A stretch of 64,000 bases of DNA from RGZA01 sp041917755 (GTDB taxonomy: Bacteria > Pseudomonadota > Alphaproteobacteria > UBA9219 > RGZA01), in the NCBI GenBank assembly GCA_041917755.1, contig JAYRWY010000010.1, forward strand, positions 1 to 64,000, read 5' to 3'. The stretch's first letter is position 1. Every line of letters starts with the position of its first letter. The position numbers were made by a program, and so were the translations under genes. A model generated the notes under the pieces. The model was not told the DNA's origin, searched no databases, and was given only the letters and a program-made list of their open reading frames with translations. Below, in pieces: positions 1 through 9,033 of this stretch.

Positions 1-167
1 ATAAAATTGAAAATTTAAGGTCTTGTTGCGAGAAATTTGAATGCTATATGGTTTTCTTAAGACAGTATCAAAATTATTCTTTTTTGATATTTGAATTGGT
101 TATACCGCTAGCATATTCTTTTGTTGCGGGCTGTTTTCTGGTTGGCAGTTTGTAGGTGATTTTATAA
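1..167. other. AT-rich stretch downstream of the ratA/coq10-like gene
   Basis: No credible coding region, RNA gene or strong terminator hairpin is visible. The stretch is AT-rich with several short T and A runs. It lies downstream of the minus-strand gene that ends at 168 and is cut by the window edge, so its other neighbour is unknown. Confidence 0.5.
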
Positions 168-593
168 TCAATATATCGCTTTGGCACGCTTTTCAAATGC
201 ATCAATCATGCGTTTGACTGCTTCTTCAAAGAAGCTTTTGATAATGCTGTTAAGCAAGCTGGCGCGGAATTCAAAATCAATAAAGAATTCAACTTCGCAA
301 CCCTGCGGGTGCTCTGCAAACGTCCAGTAATTCTGTAATTTTGAAAATGGCCCGCGTTCATAATGCACGCTAATGGCTTCATTGGGCGTCAGGGTAACGG
401 TTGAGGTAAACGTTTCCCGTATCGCCTTATACCCAATCAACACATCGGCATTGAACGTGTGTTCTTTGCGCCAGTTAATGCGCGTGCCCACGCACCACGG
501 TAAAAACTCCTGATATTTTGCAACATCCGCCACCAGATCAAACATCTGCTTGGGCGTATAGGGCAAAATGCGCTTTTGATGGTGGTGGGGCAT
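168..593 (-). CDS. RatA/Coq10-type START-like (SRPBCC) protein
   Basis: A 141-residue protein of the polyketide cyclase/START-like superfamily, in the subgroup annotated either as ubiquinone-binding Coq10 or as ribosome-association toxin RatA. The N-terminus (PYTPKQMFDLVADVAKYQEF, then LPWC) and the central GPFSKLQNYW segment fit this subgroup, and the length is typical. The start codon lies 6 bp after the lipA stop, so the two genes are probably co-transcribed and perhaps translationally coupled. Placement of this family next to lipA is common in alphaproteobacteria. In that setting a lipid or quinone-binding role linked to respiration is more plausible than a toxin role, but the sequence cannot decide between them. 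Confidence 0.85.
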   Translation of the reverse strand: MPHHHQKRILPYTPKQMFDLVADVAKYQEFLPWCVGTRINWRKEHTFNADVLIGYKAIRETFTSTVTLTPNEAISVHYERGPFSKLQNYWTFAEHPQGCEVEFFIDFEFRASLLNSIIKSFFEEAVKRMIDAFEKRAKAIY

Positions 594-599
594 TCGAAC

Positions 600-1571
600 T
601 TATTCAGCAGCGTGCTTCAATGATGCTTCACGCGCCGCGCGAAGTTTTTTGAAATCATCGCCCGCATGGTGCGACGAACGGGTGAGGGGAGATGATGATA
701 CGAGATGGAAGCCTTTGCCGCGTGCCAATGTTGCATAGCTTTCAAATTCTTCCGGCGTGACAAACCGGTCAACGGCGGCATGTTTTGGTGTGGGTTGCAA
801 ATACTGGCCAATGGTCAGGAAATCTACATCCGCAGCACGCAAATCATCCATGACCTGTGCAACTTCCTCACGTGTTTCACCCAGACCAACCATCAGGCCG
901 GATTTGGTGAAAATGGACGGGTCAACTTCCTTCACGCGTTTGAGTAGCGCAAGCGAGGTAAAATAACGCGCACCCGGACGAATGGATGGGTATAGGCGCG
1001 GCACTGTTTCAAGATTGTGGTTGAACACATCCGGCTTGGCCTTGGCCACATGGTCAACTGCGCCGTCCTTTTTCATAAAATCTGGCGTTAAAATTTCAAT
1101 GGTGGTGGTGGGAATGGCCGCACGAATGGCGCCAATCACCTGTGCAAAATGGTCTGCGCCGCCATCTGCTAAATCATCACGGTCAACTGAGGTAATGACC
1201 ACATGGTGTAGGCCAAGTTTTTGTACGGCCTTTGCCACATTATCCGGCTCGTCCTTATCAAGGGCGTTGGGCTTGCCCGTTGCCACATTGCAAAACGCAC
1301 AGGCTCTGGTACAGGTCGCGCCCATAATCATAAAGGTCGCATGGCGTTGCTTCCAACATTCACCAATATTGGGGCAGGCAGCTTCTTCGCACACGGTATT
1401 GAGCTTAAGGCCGCGCATCAATTCCTTGGTTTCCAGATATTCAGGGGAATTGGGGGCTTTTACCCGTATCCAGTCTGGCTTGCGCTGAATGGGATTGTCG
1501 GGGCGATGTGCTTTTTCAGGATGTCGGACTTTAACGTCAACATCGTTATTGGAAGCGCCGGAATTACTCAA
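600..1571 (-). CDS. lipA: lipoyl synthase LipA, proposed TTG start
   Basis: Radical-SAM enzyme that inserts two sulphurs into protein-bound octanoyl groups to make lipoyl cofactor. Counting from the proposed start, the auxiliary cluster cysteines are C61, C66 and C72 (CX4CX5C), and the radical-SAM cysteines are C87, C91 and C94 (CX3CX2C). The C-terminal cluster motif appears as RSSHHAGDDF. The reading frame is open further upstream to 1700, but that extension lies inside the preceding gene and looks unlike LipA. A TTG codon at 1571 overlaps the stop region of that gene and follows a GGAAAAGAG stretch. It gives a 323-residue protein of normal LipA length. The products it serves, PdhB and PdhC with their lipoyl domains, are encoded just upstream, which suggests coordinated expression. 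The enzyme call is very secure; the start codon is an inference. Confidence 0.93.
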   Translation of the reverse strand: MSNSGASNNDVDVKVRHPEKAHRPDNPIQRKPDWIRVKAPNSPEYLETKELMRGLKLNTVCEEAACPNIGECWKQRHATFMIMGATCTRACAFCNVATGKPNALDKDEPDNVAKAVQKLGLHHVVITSVDRDDLADGGADHFAQVIGAIRAAIPTTTIEILTPDFMKKDGAVDHVAKAKPDVFNHNLETVPRLYPSIRPGARYFTSLALLKRVKEVDPSIFTKSGLMVGLGETREEVAQVMDDLRAADVDFLTIGQYLQPTPKHAAVDRFVTPEEFESYATLARGKGFHLVSSSPLTRSSHHAGDDFKKLRAAREASLKHAAE

Positions 1572-2358
1572 ACTCTTTTCCACTTTTCTTTTCCTGCTCG
1601 GGTTCTGCGAACACCGGATAATTCTTTTTATAAATTTCCTGCAAGGCGTGATAACGACCATTATACAGGCGGTAAACAATCCCAAGATACTTCTGACCAA
1701 GCATGGAGCCCATGAACTCTTTAATGGTCGCCAATTGCTTCATATCAAAATTATTGGTGAGATAATTCACCACATTATTCGTGAACCTATTTTCGACCTT
1801 TTCATCATTAAAATCAATATAAAGTGGCTTGGTCTGCAGCAGCATAACTGCAATATCTGCCGCTATTTCCCAGCGTTTTTTGTGGTCTTGGGTAAATACC
1901 GCATGTACCTCATAGGTTAACGTGCGGTAATGGTCGTAATTCATCAATGTATTGGCAAATTTTGGATAGGCCTCAAAGAAGTTCTTTACCCGCTCCAAAT
2001 CCGCATCTTCGAACTGGTCAATGATAAACATGATTTCACGGTCACGCATGGGCTTGGTGATTTTCACCAAATCCTCTGCGCATTGTTTGTAATATGCTTC
2101 TTTACGCTGGTCGGTCATCATGCCGACGTCTACGGGATGCATTAGAGGTTTTTGTGCCGCAAGTTTTTCGGAATACTCCTTGCTCAGCTTGGGCCCAAAA
2201 TCATTTTGCATTCGGTAATTAATCCAGTTGAGGTCAGAACGTAGCTCCTCATCCGGCATTAGCTTCAACGTAAAATTATATTTAGGCGTGGTGAATTTTG
2301 CCTCGGCAACTGGCGCAATTAACATCAGTAAACATGCGAATAAAACACGCAGCAGCAT
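1564..2358 (-). CDS. secreted protein of unknown function, weakly DUF2059-like
   Basis: A 264-residue protein with a clear N-terminal signal peptide (MLLRVLFACLLMLIAPVAEA, cleavage expected after residue 20). The mature part is helical and charged, with no catalytic motif that I recognise. A C-terminal stretch reading KQLATIKEFMGSMLGQKYL is reminiscent of DUF2059 periplasmic proteins, but the match is by eye only. The start abuts the lpdA stop without a gap, and the stop overlaps the proposed lipA start by 8 bp, so it sits within one transcription unit with lpdA and lipA. Its location suggests a periplasmic role that is co-expressed with, but not obviously part of, lipoate metabolism. Confidence 0.75.
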   Translation of the reverse strand: MLLRVLFACLLMLIAPVAEAKFTTPKYNFTLKLMPDEELRSDLNWINYRMQNDFGPKLSKEYSEKLAAQKPLMHPVDVGMMTDQRKEAYYKQCAEDLVKITKPMRDREIMFIIDQFEDADLERVKNFFEAYPKFANTLMNYDHYRTLTYEVHAVFTQDHKKRWEIAADIAVMLLQTKPLYIDFNDEKVENRFTNNVVNYLTNNFDMKQLATIKEFMGSMLGQKYLGIVYRLYNGRYHALQEIYKKNYPVFAEPEQEKKSGKEFE

Positions 2359-3750
2359 TTAGATGTGGATTGCCTTTCCATACGCGGCCAGCACGGCTTC
2401 GTGCATGGTTTCAGAAATGGTTGGGTGCGGGAATACGGTGTGCATCAACTCTGCTTCGGTTGACTCAAGCGTACGTGCCACGACATAGCCTTGGATCATT
2501 TCAGTGACTTCTGCGCCAATCATATGCGCCCCCAGCAATTCGCCGGTCTTGGCGTCGAACACGGTTTTTACCAACCCTTCGGGTTCGCCCAGCGCAATGG
2601 CCTTACCGTTACCAATGAACGGGAAACGCCCGACGCGTACTTCGCGGCCTGCGGCTTTGGCTTTGGCTTCGGTCATGCCCACGCTGGCCACTTGCGGGTG
2701 GCAATAGGTGCAACCGGGGATGTTCTGGACATTCAGCGGATGAACACCCTTCACGCCAGCAATCTTCTCAACGCATAAAACACCTTCATGGCTGGCCTTA
2801 TGGGCTAGCCACGGAGCACCCACCACGTCACCAATTGCGTAAACACCCGGTTCATCGGTCATACAGTATTGATCAATTTTAATGTGGCTTTTTTCGGTTT
2901 TTACCTTGGTGTTTTCAAGACCAAGATTTTCCGTATTGGCAACAATGCCCACCGCCATAATAACGCGGTCAAAGGTGTGTTTTTCGGCCTTACCTGCCAC
3001 TTCGATGGTGGCGGTAACGTTATTCGCACCCTTATCCAAAGCCTTCACGCTGGCGCTGGTGATAATCTTCATGCCTTGCTTTTCAAAGGCCTTGCGGGCG
3101 AGGGCGGAGATTTCTTCGTCCTCCACGGGCAGAATACGGTCCATAACCTCCACCACTGTAACGTCCACGCCAAGACTACGGTAGAAGCTGGCGAATTCGA
3201 TACCAATTGCGCCGGAACCAACAACTAGGAGTGATTTTGGCATCATGCTGGGTACCATTGCTTCCTTATAGGTCCAGATGAGTTTGCCGTCGGCTTCCAT
3301 ACCGGGAATTTGCCGTGCGCGTGCGCCGGTTGCGATGATGATGTGCTTGGCAGAAATCTCGGTCTTGTCTTTGCCATCCACGGCAATTTTGCCCTTACCA
3401 AGCAACTTGCCGAAGCCATCAAATACGGTGACCTTATTTTTCTTGAGAAGATGTTTCACGCCGCCTGAAAGCTGTCCGGCAACACCGCGTGAACGTTGTA
3501 CAATTTTTTCGAGATCAAAACTGACATCTTTTACATGAATGCCGTAATCACCTGCGTGTTTGATGAGGGAGTAAACTTCCGAACTGCGCAGTAACGCCTT
3601 GGTCGGGATACAGCCCCAATTCAAGCAAATACCGCCTAAATGTTCACGTTCTACCAATGCAACATTGAGCTTAAGTTGCGCTGCGCGTATTGCCGCCACA
3701 TATCCGCCGGGGCCACCACCAATTACAACAACATCAAACGCGTTACTCAT
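2359..3750 (-). CDS. lpdA: dihydrolipoamide dehydrogenase (E3)
   Basis: FAD-dependent disulphide oxidoreductase that reoxidises the dihydrolipoyl arm of 2-oxoacid dehydrogenase complexes and reduces NAD. The 463-residue protein has the N-terminal FAD fingerprint (GGGPGG, about residues 11-16) and the redox disulphide in GGICLNWGCIPTKALL (C42 and C47). A second nucleotide-binding fold begins with LLVVGSGAIGIEFA, and the C-terminal catalytic segment is HPHPTISETMHEA. Length and all motifs are intact. It lies downstream of pdhA, pdhB and pdhC on the same strand, separated from them by a small membrane protein and an ABC-binding protein. It is most likely the E3 of this pyruvate dehydrogenase. 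Confidence 0.97.
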   Translation of the reverse strand: MSNAFDVVVIGGGPGGYVAAIRAAQLKLNVALVEREHLGGICLNWGCIPTKALLRSSEVYSLIKHAGDYGIHVKDVSFDLEKIVQRSRGVAGQLSGGVKHLLKKNKVTVFDGFGKLLGKGKIAVDGKDKTEISAKHIIIATGARARQIPGMEADGKLIWTYKEAMVPSMMPKSLLVVGSGAIGIEFASFYRSLGVDVTVVEVMDRILPVEDEEISALARKAFEKQGMKIITSASVKALDKGANNVTATIEVAGKAEKHTFDRVIMAVGIVANTENLGLENTKVKTEKSHIKIDQYCMTDEPGVYAIGDVVGAPWLAHKASHEGVLCVEKIAGVKGVHPLNVQNIPGCTYCHPQVASVGMTEAKAKAAGREVRVGRFPFIGNGKAIALGEPEGLVKTVFDAKTGELLGAHMIGAEVTEMIQGYVVARTLESTEAELMHTVFPHPTISETMHEAVLAAYGKAIHI

Positions 3751-3760
3751 TTAGTCCTCT

Positions 3761-4879
3761 TTATTTTACGAGTGAATACTGGCCGTTATGCCAGATGAAC
3801 AATTGATACTGGAAATTCGTCAAATCACCCTTGTCATTGAAGGTGATGTTACCGAGCAAAGTGTCAAAACTTTCTTTATGCAATGCGCTGATAATAGCAT
3901 CGCTTTTGGTGGAGCCCGCCTTGGCAATGGCCTGCGTAATCGTTTCAATTCCGGCATAGGCATAGAAGGTATATATACCAATCGACTGATTGGATTTTTT
4001 GATACCGGCCACAATTGCTTTGCCCTTATCGGTGCTTTGCGGGTCAAATGGTCCGGTTTGTTCAAATCCCTCTGCAGCAGGCCCTGCAATTTTCCAGAAC
4101 TCCGGCGTCTGGATGGGGTCGCCGCCGTAAAATTGTCCGCTATAGCCTTGCTCGCGTGCCTGACGCACTAACAAACCTGCCTCCATATGCAACAGGCCAA
4201 GCACGACATGGGTCACGTTGTTTTGCTTGAGTTTGGTGATGAGTGCCGAAAAATCTTTCTGGCCAACAGTCACAGAATCGCGAATAGCAACGTTTACAGC
4301 TTTGCTGCTAATGCCTTTTAGGCTTGCAGTAACCGTGTCGGCAAACCCAGCGCCCCAACTGCTCTTATCATCAATAACTGCAACCTTGTCAGTCGGCTTT
4401 AAGTCTTTGCTGACATAACCCGCCAACATTGGCGCCTGGTTATCATCGCGCCCAATTAGACGAAACAGGTTTTTAAAGCCTTTTTCGGTGATCTGGGTGT
4501 TCGATGAAAATGTAATTTGCGGCAAATTAACTTCGTTATAAATCGGCGCAGCAGCCAGCGTGGCGGCGGAACACAAATGGCCAATCACGGCAATAGGCGG
4601 GGTTGAAATAATTTTATTGGCAACGCTGGTGGCTTGTGTGGCGTTGCACGCATCATCCACATAATCGAGAATGATTTTTTGGCCAAGAACCCCGCCAGCA
4701 GCATTAATTTTTTCAACCGCCATATTCGCGCCGGTGCGAATTTCCTCGCCTTGCACAGCTTCACCACCCGAAAGCGGGAAAGCCATCGCAATATGAATAT
4801 CGGCATAGGCACCATAGGGAGCAGCCAATGAAAAGATTGCTGCCGCAAGCCAGGGCTTAGTTATCTTTTTAGTAAACAT
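3761..4879 (-). CDS. ABC transporter substrate-binding protein, branched-chain amino-acid type
   Basis: Periplasmic binding protein of the type I (LivJ/LivK) family, about 372 residues. The signal peptide ends in PYGAYA, and the mature protein starts DIHIAMAFPLSGG. The typical early segment GANMAVEKINAAGGVLGQKI is present. The frame is open to a GTG at 4897, but the ATG at 4879 gives the better signal peptide, so it is preferred; neither has a strong ribosome site. The start overlaps the end of the upstream small membrane gene by 11 bp, which suggests coupling. No permease or ATPase genes accompany it, so it is an orphan binding protein inside the pyruvate dehydrogenase cluster. The ligand is unknown; amino acids or other small carboxylates are possible. 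Confidence 0.9.
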   Translation of the reverse strand: MFTKKITKPWLAAAIFSLAAPYGAYADIHIAMAFPLSGGEAVQGEEIRTGANMAVEKINAAGGVLGQKIILDYVDDACNATQATSVANKIISTPPIAVIGHLCSAATLAAAPIYNEVNLPQITFSSNTQITEKGFKNLFRLIGRDDNQAPMLAGYVSKDLKPTDKVAVIDDKSSWGAGFADTVTASLKGISSKAVNVAIRDSVTVGQKDFSALITKLKQNNVTHVVLGLLHMEAGLLVRQAREQGYSGQFYGGDPIQTPEFWKIAGPAAEGFEQTGPFDPQSTDKGKAIVAGIKKSNQSIGIYTFYAYAGIETITQAIAKAGSTKSDAIISALHKESFDTLLGNITFNDKGDLTNFQYQLFIWHNGQYSLVK

Positions 4880-5129
4880 GGTTTTGCCAAAGAACACGCA
4901 AAAGGGGGATAGTCAGTGTGGACAGAATATATCCTAACACAGGTATTAAGGCATAAAACCATGGCGCATTTGAGCCAAGTAAATATAGGGAGAATCCGGC
5001 GGCCAAATAGGTAATCAGGGCAATAAACCCGCGGCGGGTGTGGCTGGTCTCCCATGCCTTATCGGCATCAACCTTGGCATTGCGCGCTTCAATACGGGCA
5101 ATACGCTCCTCAAGGGGCTCCCCGGCCAT
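4869..5129 (-). CDS. small membrane protein of unknown function
   Basis: An 86-residue protein starting at an ATG that overlaps the pdhC stop codon (TAATG). The open frame continues upstream inside pdhC, but that part is only a shadow. A short charged N-terminus (EERIARIEARNAKVDADKAW) is predicted to be helical. It is followed by two hydrophobic segments, roughly residues 30-46 and 52-70. No family is recognised. The overlap with pdhC and the overlap with the next gene point to translational coupling through this stretch. Confidence 0.72.
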   Translation of the reverse strand: MAGEPLEERIARIEARNAKVDADKAWETSHTRRGFIALITYLAAGFSLYLLGSNAPWFYALIPVLGYILSTLTIPLLRVLWQNHVY

Positions 5130-6412
5130 TACACAAACAGCCGGATAGGCTCTTCGATCAGCTTCTTGAATGCCGACAGGAATTCCGCGCCAACAGCGCC
5201 ATCCACCACGCGGTGATCCACCGATAGGGTGCAAGTCATAACAGTCGCAACCGCCAGCTCGCCATCACGAACGATGGGGCGTTGTTCGCCAGCGCCAACC
5301 GCCAAGATGCATGCTTGCGGCGGATTGATAATCGCAGAGAAATCTTTGATGCCAAACATACCCAAATTGGAAATGGTGAAGCCGCCGCCCATGAATTCTT
5401 CTGGCTTCAGTTTGTTGTCTTTGGCGCGCGCTGCCAAATCCTTCATGGTGGTTGAAATAGCCTGAATGGATTTTTGATCCGCCTTCTTGATAATCGGCGT
5501 AATCAAACCATTTGGCGTTGCAACGGCAATGGAAATGTCCACGTCCTTATACATCAAAATGCCTTCTTCAGACCATGATGCATTGGCCGCTGGTACTTGG
5601 CGCATCGCTACAGCCACAGCACGGATAATAAAGTCGTTCACCGATACTTTGCTCTTATCAACAGTTTCATTGAGCTGCTTGCGCAGTTCCAATAGGCGGT
5701 CAATCTGGCAATCGACGGTCAGGTAGAAATGCGGAACGGTCTGTTTGGATTCTGTAAGGCGCTTTGCAATTACCTTGCGCGTCATCGAATTCGGAATGAG
5801 GTCATAAGCAAGGCCAAGCTTATTGGCATAATCAATTGCATTGACGCCTTGTGGTGCTGTCGCTGGCGCGGATGCCGGGCTTGCGGTGTTCTTGTTGGCG
5901 GCCGCTTTTTCAACGTCGCTGCGAACAATACGGCCATTGGGGCCTGTGCCGGTGACGCGGCGCAAATCCACATTGGTTTGTTCTGCAATACGCTTGGCAA
6001 GCGGTGATGCAATCACGCGGCTACCCCCTTGTACGGCGGGTGCATGACTTGCTGCAGGTGCCGCGGCGGTTGGCATCGCGGCAACCGATGGCTGTGATGG
6101 GTTAGATGTGTTGGCTGTTTTGGGTGGTGCGCCTGCGCCTCCAAGGAAACCTGCTGGAATATCGTTTTCGCCGTCTTCCAATAACACGGCAATCACGTCA
6201 TTCACTTTCACACCCTGCGAGCCACCGGCAACCACAATTTTTCCAATGCGGCCTTCATCCACGGCTTCTACTTCCATGGTGGCTTTATCGGTTTCGATTT
6301 CGGCAATCACTTCACCTGGTTTTACCTTATCGCCTTCTTTCTTGGTCCAGCGGGTCAGGTTGCCTTCCGTCATGGTTGGCGACAAAGCAGGCATCAGAAT
6401 TTTAATGGGCAT
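5129..6412 (-). CDS. pdhC: pyruvate dehydrogenase E2, dihydrolipoamide acetyltransferase
   Basis: Core subunit of the pyruvate dehydrogenase complex, which transfers acetyl groups from lipoate to CoA. The 427-residue protein has one N-terminal lipoyl domain with the modified lysine at K43 (ETDKATM), an Ala/Pro-rich linker, a peripheral-subunit binding domain (about 132-168, SPLAKRIAEQTNVDL), another linker, and a C-terminal catalytic domain. The catalytic motif DHRVVDG is at about 399-405, with H400 and D404. All elements are intact. It is the third gene of a pdhA-pdhB-pdhC operon. An acetyltransferase rather than a succinyltransferase is inferred from the operon and the single-lipoyl layout. 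Confidence 0.96.
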   Translation of the reverse strand: MPIKILMPALSPTMTEGNLTRWTKKEGDKVKPGEVIAEIETDKATMEVEAVDEGRIGKIVVAGGSQGVKVNDVIAVLLEDGENDIPAGFLGGAGAPPKTANTSNPSQPSVAAMPTAAAPAASHAPAVQGGSRVIASPLAKRIAEQTNVDLRRVTGTGPNGRIVRSDVEKAAANKNTASPASAPATAPQGVNAIDYANKLGLAYDLIPNSMTRKVIAKRLTESKQTVPHFYLTVDCQIDRLLELRKQLNETVDKSKVSVNDFIIRAVAVAMRQVPAANASWSEEGILMYKDVDISIAVATPNGLITPIIKKADQKSIQAISTTMKDLAARAKDNKLKPEEFMGGGFTISNLGMFGIKDFSAIINPPQACILAVGAGEQRPIVRDGELAVATVMTCTLSVDHRVVDGAVGAEFLSAFKKLIEEPIRLFV

Positions 6413-6437
6413 AGAAAACCTTACTTATTGAACGTTT

Positions 6438-7829
6438 TTATTTATTGAGCGTTTTTTTAACGGCATCGACGATATCGGATACCTGCGGCAATGCCAGCTT
6501 TTCAAGGTTGGCAGCGTAGGGCAGTGGGACATCTTTGGCGCATACACGGGCGAGTGGCGCATCAAGATGGTCAAATGCGTGTTCCATCATCAATGCGGCA
6601 ATTTCGCTGCCCATACCGGCTGTTGGCCAGCCTTCTTCAACCGATACAATATGGTTGGTCTTTGCAACCGACTGCACAATGGTATCTAAATCAAGCGGAC
6701 GAATGGTGCGCAAGTTAATGACTTCCGCATCAATACCTTCTTGCGCCAGAAGCTCTGCAGCTTCCAATGCTTTGCCAACCATAATCGAGAAGGCGGTGAG
6801 GGTAACGTCCCTACCTTCGCGCATCACTAAAGCCTTGCCGATGGGCACAATGAAGTCCTTATCATCTGGCACGTCAAAGCTTTGGCCATACAGAATTTCA
6901 TTTTCCAAAACCACAACCGGGTTCGGGTCACGGATAGCTGCTTTGATAAGTCCCTTGGCATCTGCCGCGCTATATGGCGCAACCACTTTCATACCGGGAA
7001 TATGCGCAAACCATGACGCAAAGCATTGGGAATGCTGGGCAGCCACGCGCGACGCTGCGCCATTGGGGCCGCGGAATACAATCGGACAGCTCATCTGACC
7101 ACCAGACATATAACGTGTCTTGGCAGCAGAGTTCAAAAGATGATCCATCGCCTGCAACGAGAAGTTGAAGGTCATGAATTCAATTACCGGCTTCAATCCG
7201 GCAAATGCCGCGCCCACGCCCAAACCGGCAAAGCCATGTTCGGTAATCGGACTATCAATCACGCGCTTTTCGGTGAATTCCTGCAACAAGCCTTGGGTTA
7301 CCTTATAGGCCCCTTGGTACTGCGCAACTTCTTCACCCATGATGAATACAGTTTCATCGCGGCGCATTTCTTCGGCCATGCCGTCGCGTAATGCTTCACG
7401 CACGGTTTGCTTGATGAAGGACGTATATTCTTTTTCTACATATTGCGCAGAAGGCGTAAAGCTTGGCTGCGCTGCGCTTTGCGGGCGGCATGTCGGCTCG
7501 ACAAATGGTGCATCTTCATGGCTTTTGCCATTGGTTTGGCCGTTCTTCTGACCATTGGGCTTTGACATCGGTTTGGCCGACATCGCATCCTCGCTATCCA
7601 TTTGTGCAATCGGCGTATTCACGCGCACACCCTCGGTTCCTTCCGGAATAAGGATTTTCATCAACTTACCTTCATCCACGGCTTCAACCTCCATGGTTGC
7701 TTTGTCGGTTTCGATTTCAGCCAGAACCATACCGGCTTTAATTTCGTCGCCTTCTTTTTTTAGCCAACGAGACAGTTTTCCTTCCGTCATCGTGGGCGAA
7801 AGGGCAGGCATAAGAATTTCAATCGACAT
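6438..7829 (-). CDS. pdhB: pyruvate dehydrogenase E1 beta subunit with N-terminal lipoyl domain
   Basis: Beta subunit of the thiamine-diphosphate-dependent E1 component. The 463-residue protein carries its own lipoyl domain (modified lysine K43 in ETDKATM), nearly identical in pattern to that of PdhC. A Lys/Pro/Asn-rich linker joins it to a standard transketolase-like beta domain (EEVAQYQGAYKVTQGL, then ITEHGFAGLGVGAA, and EEGWPTAGMGSEIAALM near the end). A lipoylated E1-beta is a known alphaproteobacterial feature. The start lies 22 bp downstream of the pdhA stop. Confidence 0.96.
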   Translation of the reverse strand: MSIEILMPALSPTMTEGKLSRWLKKEGDEIKAGMVLAEIETDKATMEVEAVDEGKLMKILIPEGTEGVRVNTPIAQMDSEDAMSAKPMSKPNGQKNGQTNGKSHEDAPFVEPTCRPQSAAQPSFTPSAQYVEKEYTSFIKQTVREALRDGMAEEMRRDETVFIMGEEVAQYQGAYKVTQGLLQEFTEKRVIDSPITEHGFAGLGVGAAFAGLKPVIEFMTFNFSLQAMDHLLNSAAKTRYMSGGQMSCPIVFRGPNGAASRVAAQHSQCFASWFAHIPGMKVVAPYSAADAKGLIKAAIRDPNPVVVLENEILYGQSFDVPDDKDFIVPIGKALVMREGRDVTLTAFSIMVGKALEAAELLAQEGIDAEVINLRTIRPLDLDTIVQSVAKTNHIVSVEEGWPTAGMGSEIAALMMEHAFDHLDAPLARVCAKDVPLPYAANLEKLALPQVSDIVDAVKKTLNK

Positions 7830-7851
7830 TGTTATTCCTTAATATGTTTCG

Positions 7852-8904
7852 TCACGCGTCAACAAGCACATCAGTCCAAAGCTCGGATGGATCCGGCTCA
7901 GGAGATGTTTGGGCAAATTCAGCGGCTTCATTCACCAGCTGCTTCACCTCTTTTTCAATTTCTTTAAAGTCATCATCATTCGCGGCCTTCTTTTCCACGA
8001 TAAACGCCTTGAGCGTTTCAATCGGGTCATGCTGCGAACGCATGGTTTCAACTTCTTCCTTATCGCGGTATTTCGCAGGGTCAGACATGGAATGGCCACG
8101 GTAACGATAGGTCATCATTTCCAGAATGATAGGGCCATTACCTGAACGCGCATATTCCAAAGCTTCAATCGCTGCCTTGCGCACGGCCAAGACATCCATC
8201 CCGTCGATTTGACGACCAGGAATGCCATAACCTTCACCGCGTTTGTAAAGTTCACCAGCAGCACCACGTGCTTGCGATGTACCCATGGAGTAGCGGTTAT
8301 TTTCAATCACATACACAACCGGCAATTTCCATAACGCCGCCATGTTGAAACTTTCATAAACCTGTCCTTGGTTTACTGCGCCATCGCCGAAATAGACGAT
8401 ATTAACGCCGCCATCACCCTTGTATTTGTGACCAAAGGCAAGACCGGTTCCAATGGGAACCTGCGCGCCCACAATACCGTGGCCGCCATAGAATTTCTTT
8501 TCGGCACTGAACATATGCATGGAGCCGCCCTTGCCACGGGAATAGCCACCAATACGTCCGGTGAGTTCTGCCATCACGCCCTTGGGGTCCATGTCACAGG
8601 CAATCATATGCCCATGGTCACGGTAGGAAGTGATAACGGTGTCCTGCTTCTTTTGAACGGATTGAATACCGACAACCACGGCTTCTTGCCCGATATATAA
8701 GTGGCAGAAGCCGCCAATTAAGCCCATACCGTAAAGCTGGCCTGACTTTTCCTCAAACCGCCGGATAAGCAACATGTCACGATACATCTTCTTTAGTTCA
8801 GAAGGTGTCGGGTCTGCGCTGGGGGGAGTGGTGGCTTTATTGTGGCCTGTAGCAGTGCCATTTGGGTATTGCGTTGGATGACTGGTGGGCTTTCTTGAAG
8901 CCAT
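7852..8904 (-). CDS. pdhA: pyruvate dehydrogenase E1 alpha subunit
   Basis: Alpha subunit of E1, binding thiamine diphosphate and decarboxylating pyruvate. The 350-residue protein shows the diphosphate-binding motif from FGDGAVNQG through to VIENN, the RGHSMSDPAKYR loop, and an E1-alpha N-terminal helix (MYRDMLLIRRFEEKSGQLYGMG). The first 30 residues are polar, low in complexity and probably disordered. It is the first gene of the pdh cluster, so its upstream region (8905-9186) should hold the operon promoter. That region carries the structured elements described separately. Confidence 0.97.
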   Translation of the reverse strand: MASRKPTSHPTQYPNGTATGHNKATTPPSADPTPSELKKMYRDMLLIRRFEEKSGQLYGMGLIGGFCHLYIGQEAVVVGIQSVQKKQDTVITSYRDHGHMIACDMDPKGVMAELTGRIGGYSRGKGGSMHMFSAEKKFYGGHGIVGAQVPIGTGLAFGHKYKGDGGVNIVYFGDGAVNQGQVYESFNMAALWKLPVVYVIENNRYSMGTSQARGAAGELYKRGEGYGIPGRQIDGMDVLAVRKAAIEALEYARSGNGPIILEMMTYRYRGHSMSDPAKYRDKEEVETMRSQHDPIETLKAFIVEKKAANDDDFKEIEKEVKQLVNEAAEFAQTSPEPDPSELWTDVLVDA

Positions 8905-9033
8905 GCCGTAATCTCCTGAGGTTGTGAAAACTTTATATGTACTAACGATTCAACCAGTGGTCTGTATTACGCGTTCAATTAGCGTGTTTGAGTTGTGTTT
9001 TCAAGCAAATCAAGTGAAGCATAATATAGCACT

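Noticed and set aside
168..593. Toxin-antitoxin system based on the RatA-like name
   Set aside because: No RatB/RnfH-type partner is adjacent, and the link to lipA suggests a Coq10-like role.
1571..1700. 43-codon N-terminal extension of lipA
   Set aside because: It lies wholly within the preceding gene and is hydrophobic and basic, unlike any LipA N-terminus. A TTG at 1571 gives the usual length.
6535..7098. Plus-strand open frame of 187 codons inside pdhB
   Set aside because: Antisense to the conserved E1-beta domain; its composition (Ser/Ala/Thr-rich) is typical of a shadow frame.
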